Shown: piece by piece, positions 17,658-26,802 of the stretch
Position numbering within the stretch: position 1 is the stretch's first letter
Layout of the letters: every line of letters begins with the position of its first letter
Origin: Paraburkholderia sp. BL23I1N1
Lineage (GTDB): Bacteria > Pseudomonadota > Gammaproteobacteria > Burkholderiales > Burkholderiaceae
Assembly: GCF_003610295.1 (NCBI RefSeq)
Contig: NZ_RAPV01000001.1
Location: 4,588,001 to 4,652,000 of the forward strand
Length of the DNA stretch: 64,000 bases
Reading direction: 5' to 3'
Translations under genes and position numbers: made by a program
The notes under the pieces: model-generated
Databases searched by the model: none
What the model was told of the DNA's origin: nothing
What the model saw: the letters and a program-made list of their open reading frames with translations, nothing else

Positions 17658-18230
17658 TTAGAACAGTCTCGGTGTGCCCACCCAGACGACTACCGACTCC
17701 TTGCGCGCGGTATTCACCCAGCTGTGCGGCACGGTCGATTCGTAATGCGCGCTGTCTCCCGCGTGCAGCACGAACGTCTTGCCTTCCAGCGTCAACGACA
17801 CTTCGCCGTCGATTACATAAACAAATTCTTCCCCGGCATGCGTGGTCACTTCGGAGCGTTTCTGCCCGGGCGGCATCCTCACGAGGATCGCTTCGAGCTG
17901 ACGGCCGCCCGTCAGATTGGTCAGCCGTGCAAACAGATTGGCCGAGTCCGCAAAACCGAAAAACTTCAACTGATCGCTACGGCATACCGAGCGTTCTTCG
18001 CTTGGCGTGTCGACGAAATACTGCACTGTCACCCCGAGCGCGTGCGCAATTCCGGCCAGCGACGTGATGGACGGTGACGCCAGGCCGCGTTCGACTTGCG
18101 ACAAAAACGGCTTGGAAATACCCGCCGCGGTTGCCGTGTCATCCAGCGTGCGCTTGAGCCGTTGCCGCAACGCGCGGATCTTGCTGCCGAGTTCGAGTGC
18201 CGGATTCTTCTTTTGAATTGTCGTGACCAT
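17658..18230 (-). CDS. XRE-family regulator with C-terminal cupin domain (PuuR-like)
   Basis: A 190-residue protein with an N-terminal helix-turn-helix (about 15-70, IRALRQRLKRTLDDTATAAGISKPFLSQVERG) and a C-terminal cupin_2 domain (about 110-185, THAGEEFVYVIDGEVSLTLEGK, HAGDSAHYESTVPHSW). This architecture is that of PuuR/SutR-type regulators that sense small metabolites through the cupin. Its position directly before oppA on the same strand suggests it controls the opp operon and itself. Direct repeats upstream of its start could be its operator. Confidence 0.9.
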   Translation of the reverse strand: MVTTIQKKNPALELGSKIRALRQRLKRTLDDTATAAGISKPFLSQVERGLASPSITSLAGIAHALGVTVQYFVDTPSEERSVCRSDQLKFFGFADSANLFARLTNLTGGRQLEAILVRMPPGQKRSEVTTHAGEEFVYVIDGEVSLTLEGKTFVLHAGDSAHYESTVPHSWVNTARKESVVVWVGTPRLF

Positions 18231-18251
18231 AGCAGGAGGAAATTAGCCCGT

Positions 18252-18286
18252 CAAAATTTGTTTGATATAAGTAAATATGGTTTGAT
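18252..18286. promoter_or_regulatory. Candidate XRE operator: GTTTGAT direct repeats one 20-bp interval apart
   Basis: GTTTGAT occurs at 18260-18266 and again at 18280-18286, exactly 20 bp apart (two helical turns), in an AT-rich patch beginning 22 bp upstream of the regulator gene. The 9-bp palindrome CAAAATTTG at 18252-18260 adjoins the first copy. Placement over a likely promoter suggests autoregulation. Confidence 0.4.
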
Positions 18287-19275
18287 CGCAGTCCAGACCG
18301 GGGTGGGGGGCCGTTCAGCTTCCGGTCGTGCAAGGGACCGCATTTTCGAGACAACGCTCTATGTTGCCAGAACCGAAATCCGCTCCAGCCGTTTTGACCG
18401 GTAATCGACGAGAAATTGAAAGCGGATACGGTAAAGACTGCTGTATGCACAAGGGTGTCCGCATTGATGCAGTTTGAGTATCGCGAAGCGTTAAAGGCAT
18501 GACATCAAAGGCTATTTTCATTCAAACGCGATTTCGCCACGAAGGGGTATGGCGTGTAAGAACGGGTAATTGGCACGGTATCAGTGAATTCCCTGAGTGA
18601 CGAATCGCGCGTCTGTTTGCAGAATCTGCCCCGCTTGGCGGTTGGGCGTGCGTGTTTGTATCAGACGCGGCGCCGCCCGCTGTTTTTCATTCCGCACGCA
18701 GCGATCCTGCGCGGCGGAGCGTTGTCCGGCACGTTCCAACCGAACGTCGGCCGGGCCGAGGACATGACTATCACTGCCGATTTTTCCCGCCGCGGGCTTT
18801 GCGTCCGCCATCTGGCGCAGCCGCTATCCAGCGCTCGCCGGACTGCTAGCCGCCGCATCGCCGGCCGCCGGGTCGCCGGCCGCCAGACCCCCGTTTCCCG
18901 CAATGCTTTATCATTGAGCCCGTTCCGCCTGCCGGAGCCCGAGCCCGATGTAATGCAGCGTGCCCTTTGGGGACTTCTTTCGAGGCGTCCCCCAGGAGGA
19001 CTTCCTTCGGGGCGCATTGCGTGGCGGGCCGCTATCCCATCCCCTGGTTTTTCTGCTGGTATTGGCGCCTCTTTGCTGCAGTTCAGTGTGCAAATGAGCG
19101 CGCCGCTCAGTTCCCGGATGAACGTGTAGATGAATGCGCCACTGACTGCGCGCAGGCCTGGGCCCATGCGCGCGTCGCCTCGCGCAGGGTCCGCCGAACG
19201 TTTTTCTAGATCCAGTTTTTCGCGCTGCGTGGCCAGTCCACGCGCCGCCGCAACCGTAAGCACAAGAGGTACAAG
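18287..19275. other. Long intergenic region with small repeats upstream of the POT transporter
   Basis: Nearly 1 kb with no credible gene; a 181-codon plus-strand frame here has Arg/Pro-rich composition and no domain. It contains a twice-repeated TCGCCGGCCGCC-type unit (about 18857-18882), two 20-bp copies with 16 matches at 18969-18988 and 18996-19015, and a short stem TGGGGAC/GTCCCCCA (18968-18974, 18987-18994). The last 250 bp should include the transporter promoter and leader. Confidence 0.5.
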
Positions 19276-20817
19276 ATGAATTCGTCCAATCCCGCCGGCG
19301 CACCGGTCTCGCAGACCCGTTCGTTCTCGACGGTCTTTCTGATCGAGATGTGGGAACGCTTCGGTTACTACGGGATGGCCGCGCTGCTGGTCCTGTTCAT
19401 GATCGACAAGCTGAACTTCACCGACAGTCACGCCACCCTCACGTGGGGCGCGTTCACGGCGCTGGTGTACGCAGCGCCGTCGATCGGCGGCTGGATCGGC
19501 GACAGGATTCTCGGCGCGCGCCGCACGATGATCTTCGGCGCCGGCGTGCTGGCGGCCGGCTATTTCATGCTGGCGCTGCCCAACGAGCAATTGAGCTACA
19601 TGTACGCGTCGCTGGGCGTGATCGTGGTGGGCAACGGCCTTTTCAAGGCAAATGCCGCGAATCTCGTGCGCCGCATCTATGAAGGCGACGACGCGCGTAT
19701 CGACAGCGCATTCACGATCTACTACATGGCGGTCAATATCGGCTCGACAGCGTCGATGCTCGCGACGCCGTGGATCAAGGACCATTGGGGCTGGCACACG
19801 GCATTCGCAGTCTGCTGCGCGGGCATGCTGCTGTCGGTGCTGAACTACTTCATCATGTTCCGCACGCTGGCGCATATCGGCTCCGCGCCGGACGCCGAAC
19901 CGATCCGCTGGAAACGCGTCGGCGCGGTCGCGCTGGGCGGTATCGTGCTTGGCACCGCAACGATGTTCGTGCTGCAGCACAAGGCGATTGCTGTGGCCTG
20001 CGTGTACACGGCCGGCGTCGCGATTCTGGCGATCTTCGGCTACATGCTGGTGAAGTGCGAACGCTCGGAGCGCTCGGGTCTGGTGGCCGCGCTGATTCTG
20101 ACCGCGCAGGTGATCCTGTTTTTCGTGTTCTACGTGCAGATGTCGACGTCGCTCACGCTGTTTGCGCTGCGCAACGTCGATCCGCGCTTTATCCTGTTCG
20201 GCCAGACGATGTTCACGTGGAGCGCCGCGCAGTTCCAGGCGCTCAATCCGATCTGGATCATGTTCCTGAGCCCGGTGCTCGCGCTGCTCTATACGAAGCT
20301 CGCGAAGAGCGGCAAGGACGTGCCGGTGGCGGTCAAGTACGCGTTCGGCTTCGCGGTGGTGGCGGCCGGCTTCTTCGTGTATGCGGCGAGCGGCAACTAT
20401 GCGGTGAACGGGCGCGTGTCGTCGTGGTTCATGGTGGGCGGCTACGGCTTGTATTCGCTCGGCGAATTGCTGGTGAGCGGGCTGGGTCTCGCGATGATCG
20501 CGCGCTACGTGCCGGCGCGAATGAGCGGTTTCATGATGGGCGCTTACTTCGTCGCAACCGGCGTTTCGCAGTATCTGGGCAGCGTGGTGGCGAATTTCGC
20601 GCAGATGCCGAAGGGCGATATGGATCCGCTCGAATCGCTGCCGTTGTACATCAAGCTGTTTACGGGCCTGGGCTGGCTCGCGGCAGTGGGCGCGCTGGTT
20701 GCCGTGCTGCTGTTGCCGCTGATGCGCAAGCTGTCGCGCGAACATCAGCGTTGCGGCGACGAGGCGCGTGAGAACGCGCGGCAAACGGCTGCCCTGAGTG
20801 GAGCGGTGGTGGAGTAA
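19276..20817 (+). CDS. POT/PTR2-family proton-dependent oligopeptide transporter
   Basis: A 513-residue major-facilitator protein with the diagnostic E-x-x-E-R-F-x-Y-Y-G motif (IEMWERFGYYG, residues 24-34) for peptide and proton binding. The helix-5 region follows the pattern FYMAVNIGS-like (YYMAVNIGSTASMLATPW). About 14 transmembrane segments are apparent. The ATG is preceded by AAGAGGTA. It imports di- and tripeptides using the proton gradient. It lies about 1 kb from the opp operon, so two peptide-uptake systems of different chemistry are neighbours here. Confidence 0.93.
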   Translation: MNSSNPAGAPVSQTRSFSTVFLIEMWERFGYYGMAALLVLFMIDKLNFTDSHATLTWGAFTALVYAAPSIGGWIGDRILGARRTMIFGAGVLAAGYFMLALPNEQLSYMYASLGVIVVGNGLFKANAANLVRRIYEGDDARIDSAFTIYYMAVNIGSTASMLATPWIKDHWGWHTAFAVCCAGMLLSVLNYFIMFRTLAHIGSAPDAEPIRWKRVGAVALGGIVLGTATMFVLQHKAIAVACVYTAGVAILAIFGYMLVKCERSERSGLVAALILTAQVILFFVFYVQMSTSLTLFALRNVDPRFILFGQTMFTWSAAQFQALNPIWIMFLSPVLALLYTKLAKSGKDVPVAVKYAFGFAVVAAGFFVYAASGNYAVNGRVSSWFMVGGYGLYSLGELLVSGLGLAMIARYVPARMSGFMMGAYFVATGVSQYLGSVVANFAQMPKGDMDPLESLPLYIKLFTGLGWLAAVGALVAVLLLPLMRKLSREHQRCGDEARENARQTAALSGAVVE

Positions 20818-20923
20818 TCGGCCGCGAGGTGTAGAGCGGCGCCAAGGCGTCGGTCACCGGCCGCAAGAAAGTACGTGCCGGCCGTTCGGCATCCCATGCA
20901 TCTGCCACGCCCGGCAGCGCAAA

Positions 20924-20961
20924 AAAATGGCGCACCTCGTATGACAGGGGTGCGCCATTTT
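20924..20961. terminator. Bidirectional terminator between convergent genes
   Basis: Perfect 13-bp arms AAAATGGCGCACC (20924-20936) and GGTGCGCCATTTT (20949-20961), flanked by A-run and T-run, lie between the POT transporter and the convergent AhpD-like gene. Confidence 0.85.
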
Positions 20962-21017
20962 GCGTTTTATGCGCTACGTTGCGCGAGTTTGCGCATGAGC
21001 GGACCTGCTACGCACGC

Positions 21018-21455
21018 TTACTCCGGCATTTTGCGGAACGAAACCGCAATCCGGTTCCAGCCGTTGATCGCAATGATCAGCAAGGTCAGGTCGCTAATCT
21101 CCTGCTCGGTGAAATGCGGCTTCACCGCTTCCCACACTTCATCCGGCACACGCGTTTGTGCGACCAGCGTGACCGATTCGGTCCATTCGAGCGCCGCGCG
21201 TTCGCGCTCGGTAAAGAACGGCGCTTCGCGCCACGCCGCCACCGTTGCCAGACGCCGCTCGGTTTCGCCGTGCTTGCGCGCGTCCGTCACATGCATATCC
21301 AGGCAGAACGCGCAGCCGTTCAGTTGCGACGCGCGGATCCGCACCAGTTCCGCGAGCGATTTGTCAATCGTGCTTTTGCCGATGGTTTCTTCGAGCGCGA
21401 TCATCGCGCGGGTGCCGCTCGGGCTGGCTTTGTAGAAGTCGAGACGCGCTTGCAT
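21018..21455 (-). CDS. Carboxymuconolactone decarboxylase/AhpD-family protein
   Basis: A 145-residue all-helical protein with the AhpD-type redox motif C-x-x-C and downstream His (NGCAFCLDMH, about residues 47-56). This places it among alkylhydroperoxidase-like CMD proteins rather than true decarboxylases, so a peroxide-reducing role is likely. It is divergent from the MocR regulator gene across a 113-bp gap, which suggests, but does not prove, regulation by that protein. Confidence 0.9.
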   Translation of the reverse strand: MQARLDFYKASPSGTRAMIALEETIGKSTIDKSLAELVRIRASQLNGCAFCLDMHVTDARKHGETERRLATVAAWREAPFFTERERAALEWTESVTLVAQTRVPDEVWEAVKPHFTEQEISDLTLLIIAINGWNRIAVSFRKMPE

Positions 21456-21568
21456 GAACTGTTCCTTTGCGTAGTTGGCCGCTCCGATGGCGGCGACGGA
21501 GGTAAGCTTACGGTTCGCATTGGTCTTTCGGAATAACCATTTCCCGGATATTTAAGGTAGCCACTCGG

Positions 21569-23047
21569 ATGGAGATCCATATCGCGGTAGAAGGGCGTCA
21601 CGATCTGGCCGGACAGATCTACCGGCAGTTGCGCGCCGGCATACTGGAAGGGCGCCTCGCTGGTGGCACGCGTTTGCCTTCCACACGCGATCTCGCCACG
21701 CAACTGGGCGTCTCGCGCAAAACCACGCTCGACGTGTTCGAACGCCTGCTCTCCGAAGGCTATCTGAGCACCCGCGCCGGTTCGGGCACCTTCGTCGCCG
21801 ATGGTCTGGAGCGTCTGCCGGTGGAGCCCTCGCCGCATGCACGGGCCGCCGAGTCGGCGCGCGAGCGGGCGAAGGCGAAACAGAAAGCCGCGGCGCGCGC
21901 CCAGCCGCTGTGGGAGCAGATGCCTGAGACCTTGCCGTTGCCGCGGCCCACGGTGGCCTCGCCGCACGATTTCATTGGCGGCGCGATCGACAAATCGCAA
22001 TTCCCCTTCGACGTCTGGCGCCGTTGCGTGAACCATGCTTTGCGTGTGCAAGCGCGTAGTCCAGGCACCTATCGCGACACGGCGGGCGAGCAGGAGTTGC
22101 GCCTTGCGATTTCGCGCTACCTCGCGTTCAACCGCGCGGTGACGAGCAACTGGGACGACGTGATCGTCACGCAAGGCGCGCAGCACGCGCTCGATCTGAT
22201 CGCGCGCATCACGTTGCGGCCCGGCGAGATCGCGGCGCTCGAAGACCCGGGCTATCCGCCGGCCCGGGCCTGCTTCACGGCCACGGGCGCACGCGTGGTG
22301 CCGGTGCCGGTGGACCACGAAGGCCTGATCGTCAGCAAGCTCCCGGACAAGGCGCGGCTCGTCTACGTGACGCCCTCGCATCAGTTTCCGCTCGGCATGC
22401 CGATGAGTCTCGAGCGGCGCGTCGAGTTGCTCGAATGGGCGCAGAAACGCGGCGCCGTTATCATCGAGGACGATTACGACTGCGAGTACCGTTTCGAAGG
22501 CCGGCCGATGGAGCCGCTGAAAAGTCTCGACCGCGCCGGTCTCGTCGCCTACGTGGGCACGTATTCGAAGACGATCTTCCCGGAACTGCGGGTCGGTTAT
22601 GTGGTGCCGCCCGCCTCGCTGTTCGGGCCGCTGTTCAAGGCCCGCCAGATCGCCGACTGGCACGGCTGCACGCTCACGCAAACCGCGCTCGCGACCTTCA
22701 TGCTCAACGGCGACTTCGCCAAGCACCTGCGGCGCATGCACAAGGTCTATGCGGGCCGCCGCGCGATGCTGCTCAAGCATCTGCAGGGCGATCTCGCGCC
22801 GTGGTTCGATCCGATCGTGCCGACCGCCGGCATCCACATGGCAACGCGGCTGAAGGCGCCGTTGACCGAGGAAGCGCTGGTGCGCGCCGCGCGTGAAGCG
22901 TCGATCGGGTTGTACGGACTCGCGCCGTTTTATCAGCGCGTGAAGCCGCAGCCCAGCTTGATGTTTGGCTACGGCAACATTGCAGAGGAGCACATCGACG
23001 CGGCACTCACGAAGCTCGCCGAGATCCTGCCGCGGCTCGTGCGCTGA
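21569..23047 (+). CDS. MocR/PdxR-type regulator (GntR helix-turn-helix fused to aminotransferase domain)
   Basis: A 492-residue protein. The N-terminal GntR winged helix spans about 12-80 (LAGQIYRQLRAGILEGRL, LPSTRDLATQLGVSRKTTLDVF). After a charged Ala-rich linker comes a fold-type I PLP domain (about 135-485) with IIEDDYDCEYRFEG and the PLP-lysine segment YVGTYSKTIFPELRVGYV. MocR proteins use PLP or its adducts to regulate vitamin B6, GABA or other amino-group genes. The target is unknown; the divergent AhpD-like gene is the obvious candidate. Confidence 0.92.
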   Translation: MEIHIAVEGRHDLAGQIYRQLRAGILEGRLAGGTRLPSTRDLATQLGVSRKTTLDVFERLLSEGYLSTRAGSGTFVADGLERLPVEPSPHARAAESARERAKAKQKAAARAQPLWEQMPETLPLPRPTVASPHDFIGGAIDKSQFPFDVWRRCVNHALRVQARSPGTYRDTAGEQELRLAISRYLAFNRAVTSNWDDVIVTQGAQHALDLIARITLRPGEIAALEDPGYPPARACFTATGARVVPVPVDHEGLIVSKLPDKARLVYVTPSHQFPLGMPMSLERRVELLEWAQKRGAVIIEDDYDCEYRFEGRPMEPLKSLDRAGLVAYVGTYSKTIFPELRVGYVVPPASLFGPLFKARQIADWHGCTLTQTALATFMLNGDFAKHLRRMHKVYAGRRAMLLKHLQGDLAPWFDPIVPTAGIHMATRLKAPLTEEALVRAAREASIGLYGLAPFYQRVKPQPSLMFGYGNIAEEHIDAALTKLAEILPRLVR

Positions 23048-23085
23048 AACGGCCCGCGATTTTCTGTCGCAGAGCAAGGTTAGCC

Positions 23086-23127
23086 GCCCCCTGCAGAGAC
23101 TTTCGCTGCAGGGGGCGTGTTTTTTTT
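23086..23127 (+). terminator. Rho-independent terminator after the MocR gene
   Basis: Perfect 11-bp arms GCCCCCTGCAG (23086-23096) and GCAGGGGGC-containing CTGCAGGGGGC (23106-23116), followed by GTG and eight T residues. Confidence 0.9.
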
Positions 23128-23489
23128 CCGCCGCGTGAATCGGTGTCGCGAGCGTGTCGGGCAGCCACGGTTGGGTCGCGTTTGGGCCACGTTTCGCCAT
23201 CCGCCGGCGAGCGCCCGGCGTCAAAAGTGCCGCTATTCATGTATCGAAATGGCTTGTAACGCACGTTACGTGATTGTGTTGAAGGCCTGGCCGAAGCACG
23301 CCGACGCACGTTTACCCGCTAAAACAAGCATCAAAATGTGTTGCGCAGTCTGCGCCGCGCAACAAACCTTCGCTGTTATACACAAAAGAGTCGCGCAAAT
23401 CGTATTAGCGCTTGTAGAATCCGGCGTTGAAGCGTGCACATACCGTGTGCGCTTCGTGCAATTCACTGACCACTACAGGTAGGAGAAAC
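23128..23489. other. Intergenic region upstream of the HU-type gene
   Basis: About 360 bp without a supported gene. The last 130 bp become AT-richer and should hold the HU promoter; TAGAAT near 23414 is a possible -10 but lacks a convincing -35. A good Shine-Dalgarno (GGTAGGAGA) lies just before the HU start. Confidence 0.45.
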
Positions 23490-23942
23490 ATGCCGACTTC
23501 CGCAAAAAAGGTGGCCAAGAAGGCTGCTGCCCCGGTACCGACCAAGAAGGTTGCTGCAAAGAAAGTTCCTGCGAAGAAAGCCGTCGCAGCTAAGAAGGTC
23601 GCCGTGAAGGCTTCCAGCGCTCCGTCGCCGATCAAGGACACCTTCACGAAGGCCTCGCTGGCTGCACACGTCGCTGAACGCGCCGCTGTGGAACCGAAGA
23701 CCGCCAAGGCCGTGCTGGCCGCGCTCGAAGACACGATCCTCGGCGCTGTGCACAAGAAGGGCGCTGGCGAATTCACGCTGTCGGGTCTTCTGAAGATCGT
23801 CGTGCAAGCTGTGCCGGCGAAGAAGAAGCGCTTCGGCAAAGACCCGTTCTCGGGCGAAGAGCGTTGGTTCCCGGCCAAGCCGGCTAGCGTGCGCATCAAG
23901 GCACGTCCGCTGAAGAAGCTGAAAGACGCAGCAGCAGGCTGA
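23490..23942 (+). CDS. HU-family DNA-binding protein with N-terminal histone-H1-like Lys/Ala tail
   Basis: A 150-residue protein. Residues 1-48 are a Lys/Ala/Pro/Val tail of repeated AKK, PAKK and VAAKK units, and residues 50-145 form an HU/IHF fold (FTKASLAAHVAERAAVEPKTAKAVLAALEDTI ... GEFTLSGLLKI). The DNA-contacting arm is replaced by the KKKRFGKDPFSGEERWFPAKPAS segment seen in Burkholderia HU variants. The start at 23490 follows AGGAGAAAC; a 21-residue extension is rejected. It compacts and organises nucleoid DNA. Confidence 0.92.
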   Translation: MPTSAKKVAKKAAAPVPTKKVAAKKVPAKKAVAAKKVAVKASSAPSPIKDTFTKASLAAHVAERAAVEPKTAKAVLAALEDTILGAVHKKGAGEFTLSGLLKIVVQAVPAKKKRFGKDPFSGEERWFPAKPASVRIKARPLKKLKDAAAG

Positions 23943-24028
23943 TCGTGCTTCATGCGTTGCCGCGGTTTTGAGCCTTGCGCTTTTAACTCTGGTTAACGTT
24001 TGAGCCGACCCGCAGTGCGAGTTGTCCG

Positions 24029-24062
24029 AATCCCCGTGGATGCGAATCCACGGGGATTTTTT
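24029..24062 (+). terminator. Rho-independent terminator after the HU-type gene
   Basis: Perfect 13-bp arms AATCCCCGTGGAT and ATCCACGGGGATT (24029-24041, 24046-24058) with a GCGA loop, followed by a T-run. Confidence 0.92.
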
Positions 24063-24314
24063 CATGCACGCCCGTTCTGGTTTCGCAAATAGGCCGCCGT
24101 CCGCCTCGGTGCCCCCTATGCACCGTACTAGCGCATCATGGGCCGCCGCAGTACGATGGCAGCGAGGCCATGCCGGTCGGGATGCGCTGTTAGCGTGCAT
24201 GCACCGTGTTCAGCACGCGAAAAGCTCAGTGGCATAGCGCTTGCTTGAACGATTGTCGAACACCGAATGCGCAGCGCATTCGCCTTCTATCCGACAACAA
24301 GAGCGGGGCGTGAC

Positions 24315-25724
24315 ATGCGATGCTATGACGAGATGCGTCATCATGACGATGCCGTGCGGCCACACTACGCGCGCTTTGAGCGGTGGCTGGTGAAGCAGGG
24401 CAATGAGGCGATCGCACGCAAGCGTGCGGAAGCCGACCTGCTGTTTCGCCGGGTCGGCATCACCTTCGCGGTGAACGGCGATTTGTCCGGCACCGAGCGG
24501 CTGATTCCCTTCGATCTGATTCCGCGCATCATTCCGCGCAGCGAATGGCAGACACTCGAGGCCGGTTTGCGCCAGCGGGTGCAGGCGCTCAATCTGTTTA
24601 TCCACGACGTCTATCACGATCGCAACATTGTGCGCGCCGGCATCGTGCCGGCCGAACAGGTCTATACCAACGCGCAATACCGGCCTGAAATGCAGGGCGT
24701 CAACGTGCCGCTCGGTGTTTACGCGCATATCGCCGGGGTCGACGTAGTGCGCGCGGGCGACGAAGGCGACTTCTACGTGCTCGAAGACAACCTGCGAGTG
24801 CCGTCGGGCGTGTCCTACATGCTGGAAAACCGCAAGATGATGATGCGGCTTTTCCCCGAGCTATTCGTGCAGAACCGCATCGCGCCGGTCGCGCATTATC
24901 CCGATCTGCTGCTCGACACGTTGCGCTCGGTGGCGCCCGAAGGCGTCGACGATCCGGTCGTGGTGGTGCTCACGCCGGGCATGTACAACTCCGCGTATTT
25001 CGAGCACACCTTTCTCGCGCAGCAGATGGGCGTCGAACTGGTGGAAGGCAAGGATCTGTTCGTCGACGACAACTATGTGTTCATGCGCACCACCCAGGGG
25101 CCGAAGCGTGTCGACGTGATTTACCGCCGCGTGGACGACGATTTTCTCGATCCGCTCGCCTTCCGCAACGATTCGGCGCTGGGCGTACCGGGTCTCCTGA
25201 CCGCGTATCGCGCCGGACGTGTCGCGCTTGCGAATGCCATGGGCACCGGCATCGCCGACGACAAATCGATCTACCCGTACGTGCCGGAAATGATCGAGTT
25301 TTATCTCGGCGAAAAGCTGATCCTCAACAACGTCCCCACGTTTCAGTGCCGCAAGCCTGACGATCTCGCGTACACGCTCGCGCATCTGCCCGAGCTGGTC
25401 GTGAAGGAAGTGCACGGCGCGGGCGGCTACGGGATGCTGGTGGGGCCGGCGTCGACGAAAGCCGAAATCGAATCGTTCCGCGAGCGCCTGATTGCGCGGC
25501 CCGCGGGTTATATCGCGCAACCCACGTTGGCGCTCTCCGCGTGTCCGACTTTTGTCGAAGCGGGTATCGCGCCACGCCACATCGACCTGCGGCCCTTCGT
25601 GCTGTCCGGCAAGAGCGTGACGATGTGCGCGGGCGGTCTTACGCGCGTGGCGTTGCAGGAAGGCTCGCTCGTCGTCAATTCGTCGCAGGGGGGCGGGACT
25701 AAAGATACGTGGATGGTCGACTGA
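24315..25724 (+). CDS. Circularly permuted ATP-grasp protein (DUF404/DUF407), Anbu operon gene 1
   Basis: A 469-residue protein with family hallmarks YDEMRHHDDAVRPHYARF, NLFIHDVYHDRNIV, EDNLRVPSGVSYMLENRK, VELVEGKDLFVDDNYVFMRT, VKEVHGAGGYGM and LRPFVLSGKSVTMCAGG. Permuted ATP-grasp enzymes are predicted peptide ligases. It is first of four genes (with alpha-E, transglutaminase and Anbu) that constitute the described Anbu operon. The ATG at 24315 (MRCYDEM) is chosen by family alignment and a GGGGCG upstream. The substrate is unknown even in characterised relatives. Confidence 0.92.
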   Translation: MRCYDEMRHHDDAVRPHYARFERWLVKQGNEAIARKRAEADLLFRRVGITFAVNGDLSGTERLIPFDLIPRIIPRSEWQTLEAGLRQRVQALNLFIHDVYHDRNIVRAGIVPAEQVYTNAQYRPEMQGVNVPLGVYAHIAGVDVVRAGDEGDFYVLEDNLRVPSGVSYMLENRKMMMRLFPELFVQNRIAPVAHYPDLLLDTLRSVAPEGVDDPVVVVLTPGMYNSAYFEHTFLAQQMGVELVEGKDLFVDDNYVFMRTTQGPKRVDVIYRRVDDDFLDPLAFRNDSALGVPGLLTAYRAGRVALANAMGTGIADDKSIYPYVPEMIEFYLGEKLILNNVPTFQCRKPDDLAYTLAHLPELVVKEVHGAGGYGMLVGPASTKAEIESFRERLIARPAGYIAQPTLALSACPTFVEAGIAPRHIDLRPFVLSGKSVTMCAGGLTRVALQEGSLVVNSSQGGGTKDTWMVD

Positions 25725-25838
25725 CGCGCCGGCATAGGTGTCGACAATCGAGTCGAACCGCCGCCGGCACACACGGATAACCCGCGCGGACCTTTTACCG
25801 TTGCAAAGGTCTCGCGTCATCAGATACGGAACGCCGTC

Positions 25839-26789
25839 ATGCTAAGCCGAACCGCCGATCACCTCTTCTGGATGGCCCGCTACATGGAGCGCGCGGAGAA
25901 TACCGCCCGCATGCTCGATATCAATCTGAAGGCACTGCTGTTGCCGCAAACGCCCGAACAGGAGGCGCGCGCGCAACGTTCGGTGCTGCGCATCTCCGAA
26001 CTCGAATCTGCTTTCGCGCAACGCTACGATGAACCGACGCGCGAACATGTGCTCGATTTCATGGTGGCCGACTCGACCAATCCGTCGAGCATTTATTCGT
26101 GCTTGCAGGCCGCGCGCGAAAACGCCCGCGCCGTGCGCGGCACCTTGACGACCGAATGGTGGGAAACCATCAACGACACCTGGCTCGAGTTCAACGAACG
26201 CGCCTCGTCCGGTCAGGCGTCGAGCAATCCGGGTGCGCTATTCGAATGGGTGAAATTCCGCTCGCACCTGTCGCGCGGCGTGACGATCGGCACCGCGTTG
26301 CAGGACGACGCGTTCTTCTTCACGCAGCTCGGCACTTTTCTCGAACGTGCCGACAACACCGCGCGGATTCTCGACGTGCGCTTTGCCGACGTCGAGCCGA
26401 ATTCACGCGATGCCGCGCGCCAGCTCGAAGATTTCTACTACTGGACTTCGATTCTCAGTTCGGTCTCGGCGCTGGAGATTTATCGCAAGGTGTATCGCGA
26501 TGTCGTCACGCCGGCGCGGGTGGTCGAATTGATGATCCTGAACCAGCAGATGCCGCGTTCGCTGCTCGCGTCGCTCGAAGGCGTCTGCGCGAATCTGGCG
26601 ATGCTGCGCACGTCCGGCTCGAACCAGTGCGAACGGTTTGCCGGCAAGCTGCGCGCCGAGTTGCTTTACTCCGACATCCGGCAGATTTTCGAAGCTGGCC
26701 TGCACGCCTATCTGACGCAGTTCCTTGCTCGCGTGTTCGAGCTCGGCAATCTGGTTGCGCGTACCTATCTGATGCTGCCAGTTGCCTGA
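25839..26789 (+). CDS. Alpha-E domain protein (DUF403), Anbu operon gene 2
   Basis: A 316-residue, almost entirely helical protein starting MLSRTADHLFWMARYMERAENTARMLD, the conserved alpha-E opening. A second Glu-Arg-Ala-Asp-Asn-Thr-Ala-Arg block (FLERADNTARILDVR) lies at about 165-180, with FYYWTSILSSVSALEIYRKV further on. Alpha-E proteins are always found with permuted ATP-grasp proteins and are predicted partners or scaffolds for peptide synthesis. It follows gene 1 by 114 bp. Confidence 0.92.
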   Translation: MLSRTADHLFWMARYMERAENTARMLDINLKALLLPQTPEQEARAQRSVLRISELESAFAQRYDEPTREHVLDFMVADSTNPSSIYSCLQAARENARAVRGTLTTEWWETINDTWLEFNERASSGQASSNPGALFEWVKFRSHLSRGVTIGTALQDDAFFFTQLGTFLERADNTARILDVRFADVEPNSRDAARQLEDFYYWTSILSSVSALEIYRKVYRDVVTPARVVELMILNQQMPRSLLASLEGVCANLAMLRTSGSNQCERFAGKLRAELLYSDIRQIFEAGLHAYLTQFLARVFELGNLVARTYLMLPVA

Positions 26790-26802
26790 CGGAGTTCTTT
26801 AA

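Noticed and set aside
18584..19129. A 181-codon plus-strand frame before the POT gene
   Set aside because: Arg/Pro-rich composition, no Shine-Dalgarno, no family motif, crosses short repeats.
18661..20784. A 707-codon minus-strand frame opposite the POT transporter
   Set aside because: Its His/Arg/Gln-rich translation is the reverse-frame image of a GC-rich gene and it shows no domain.
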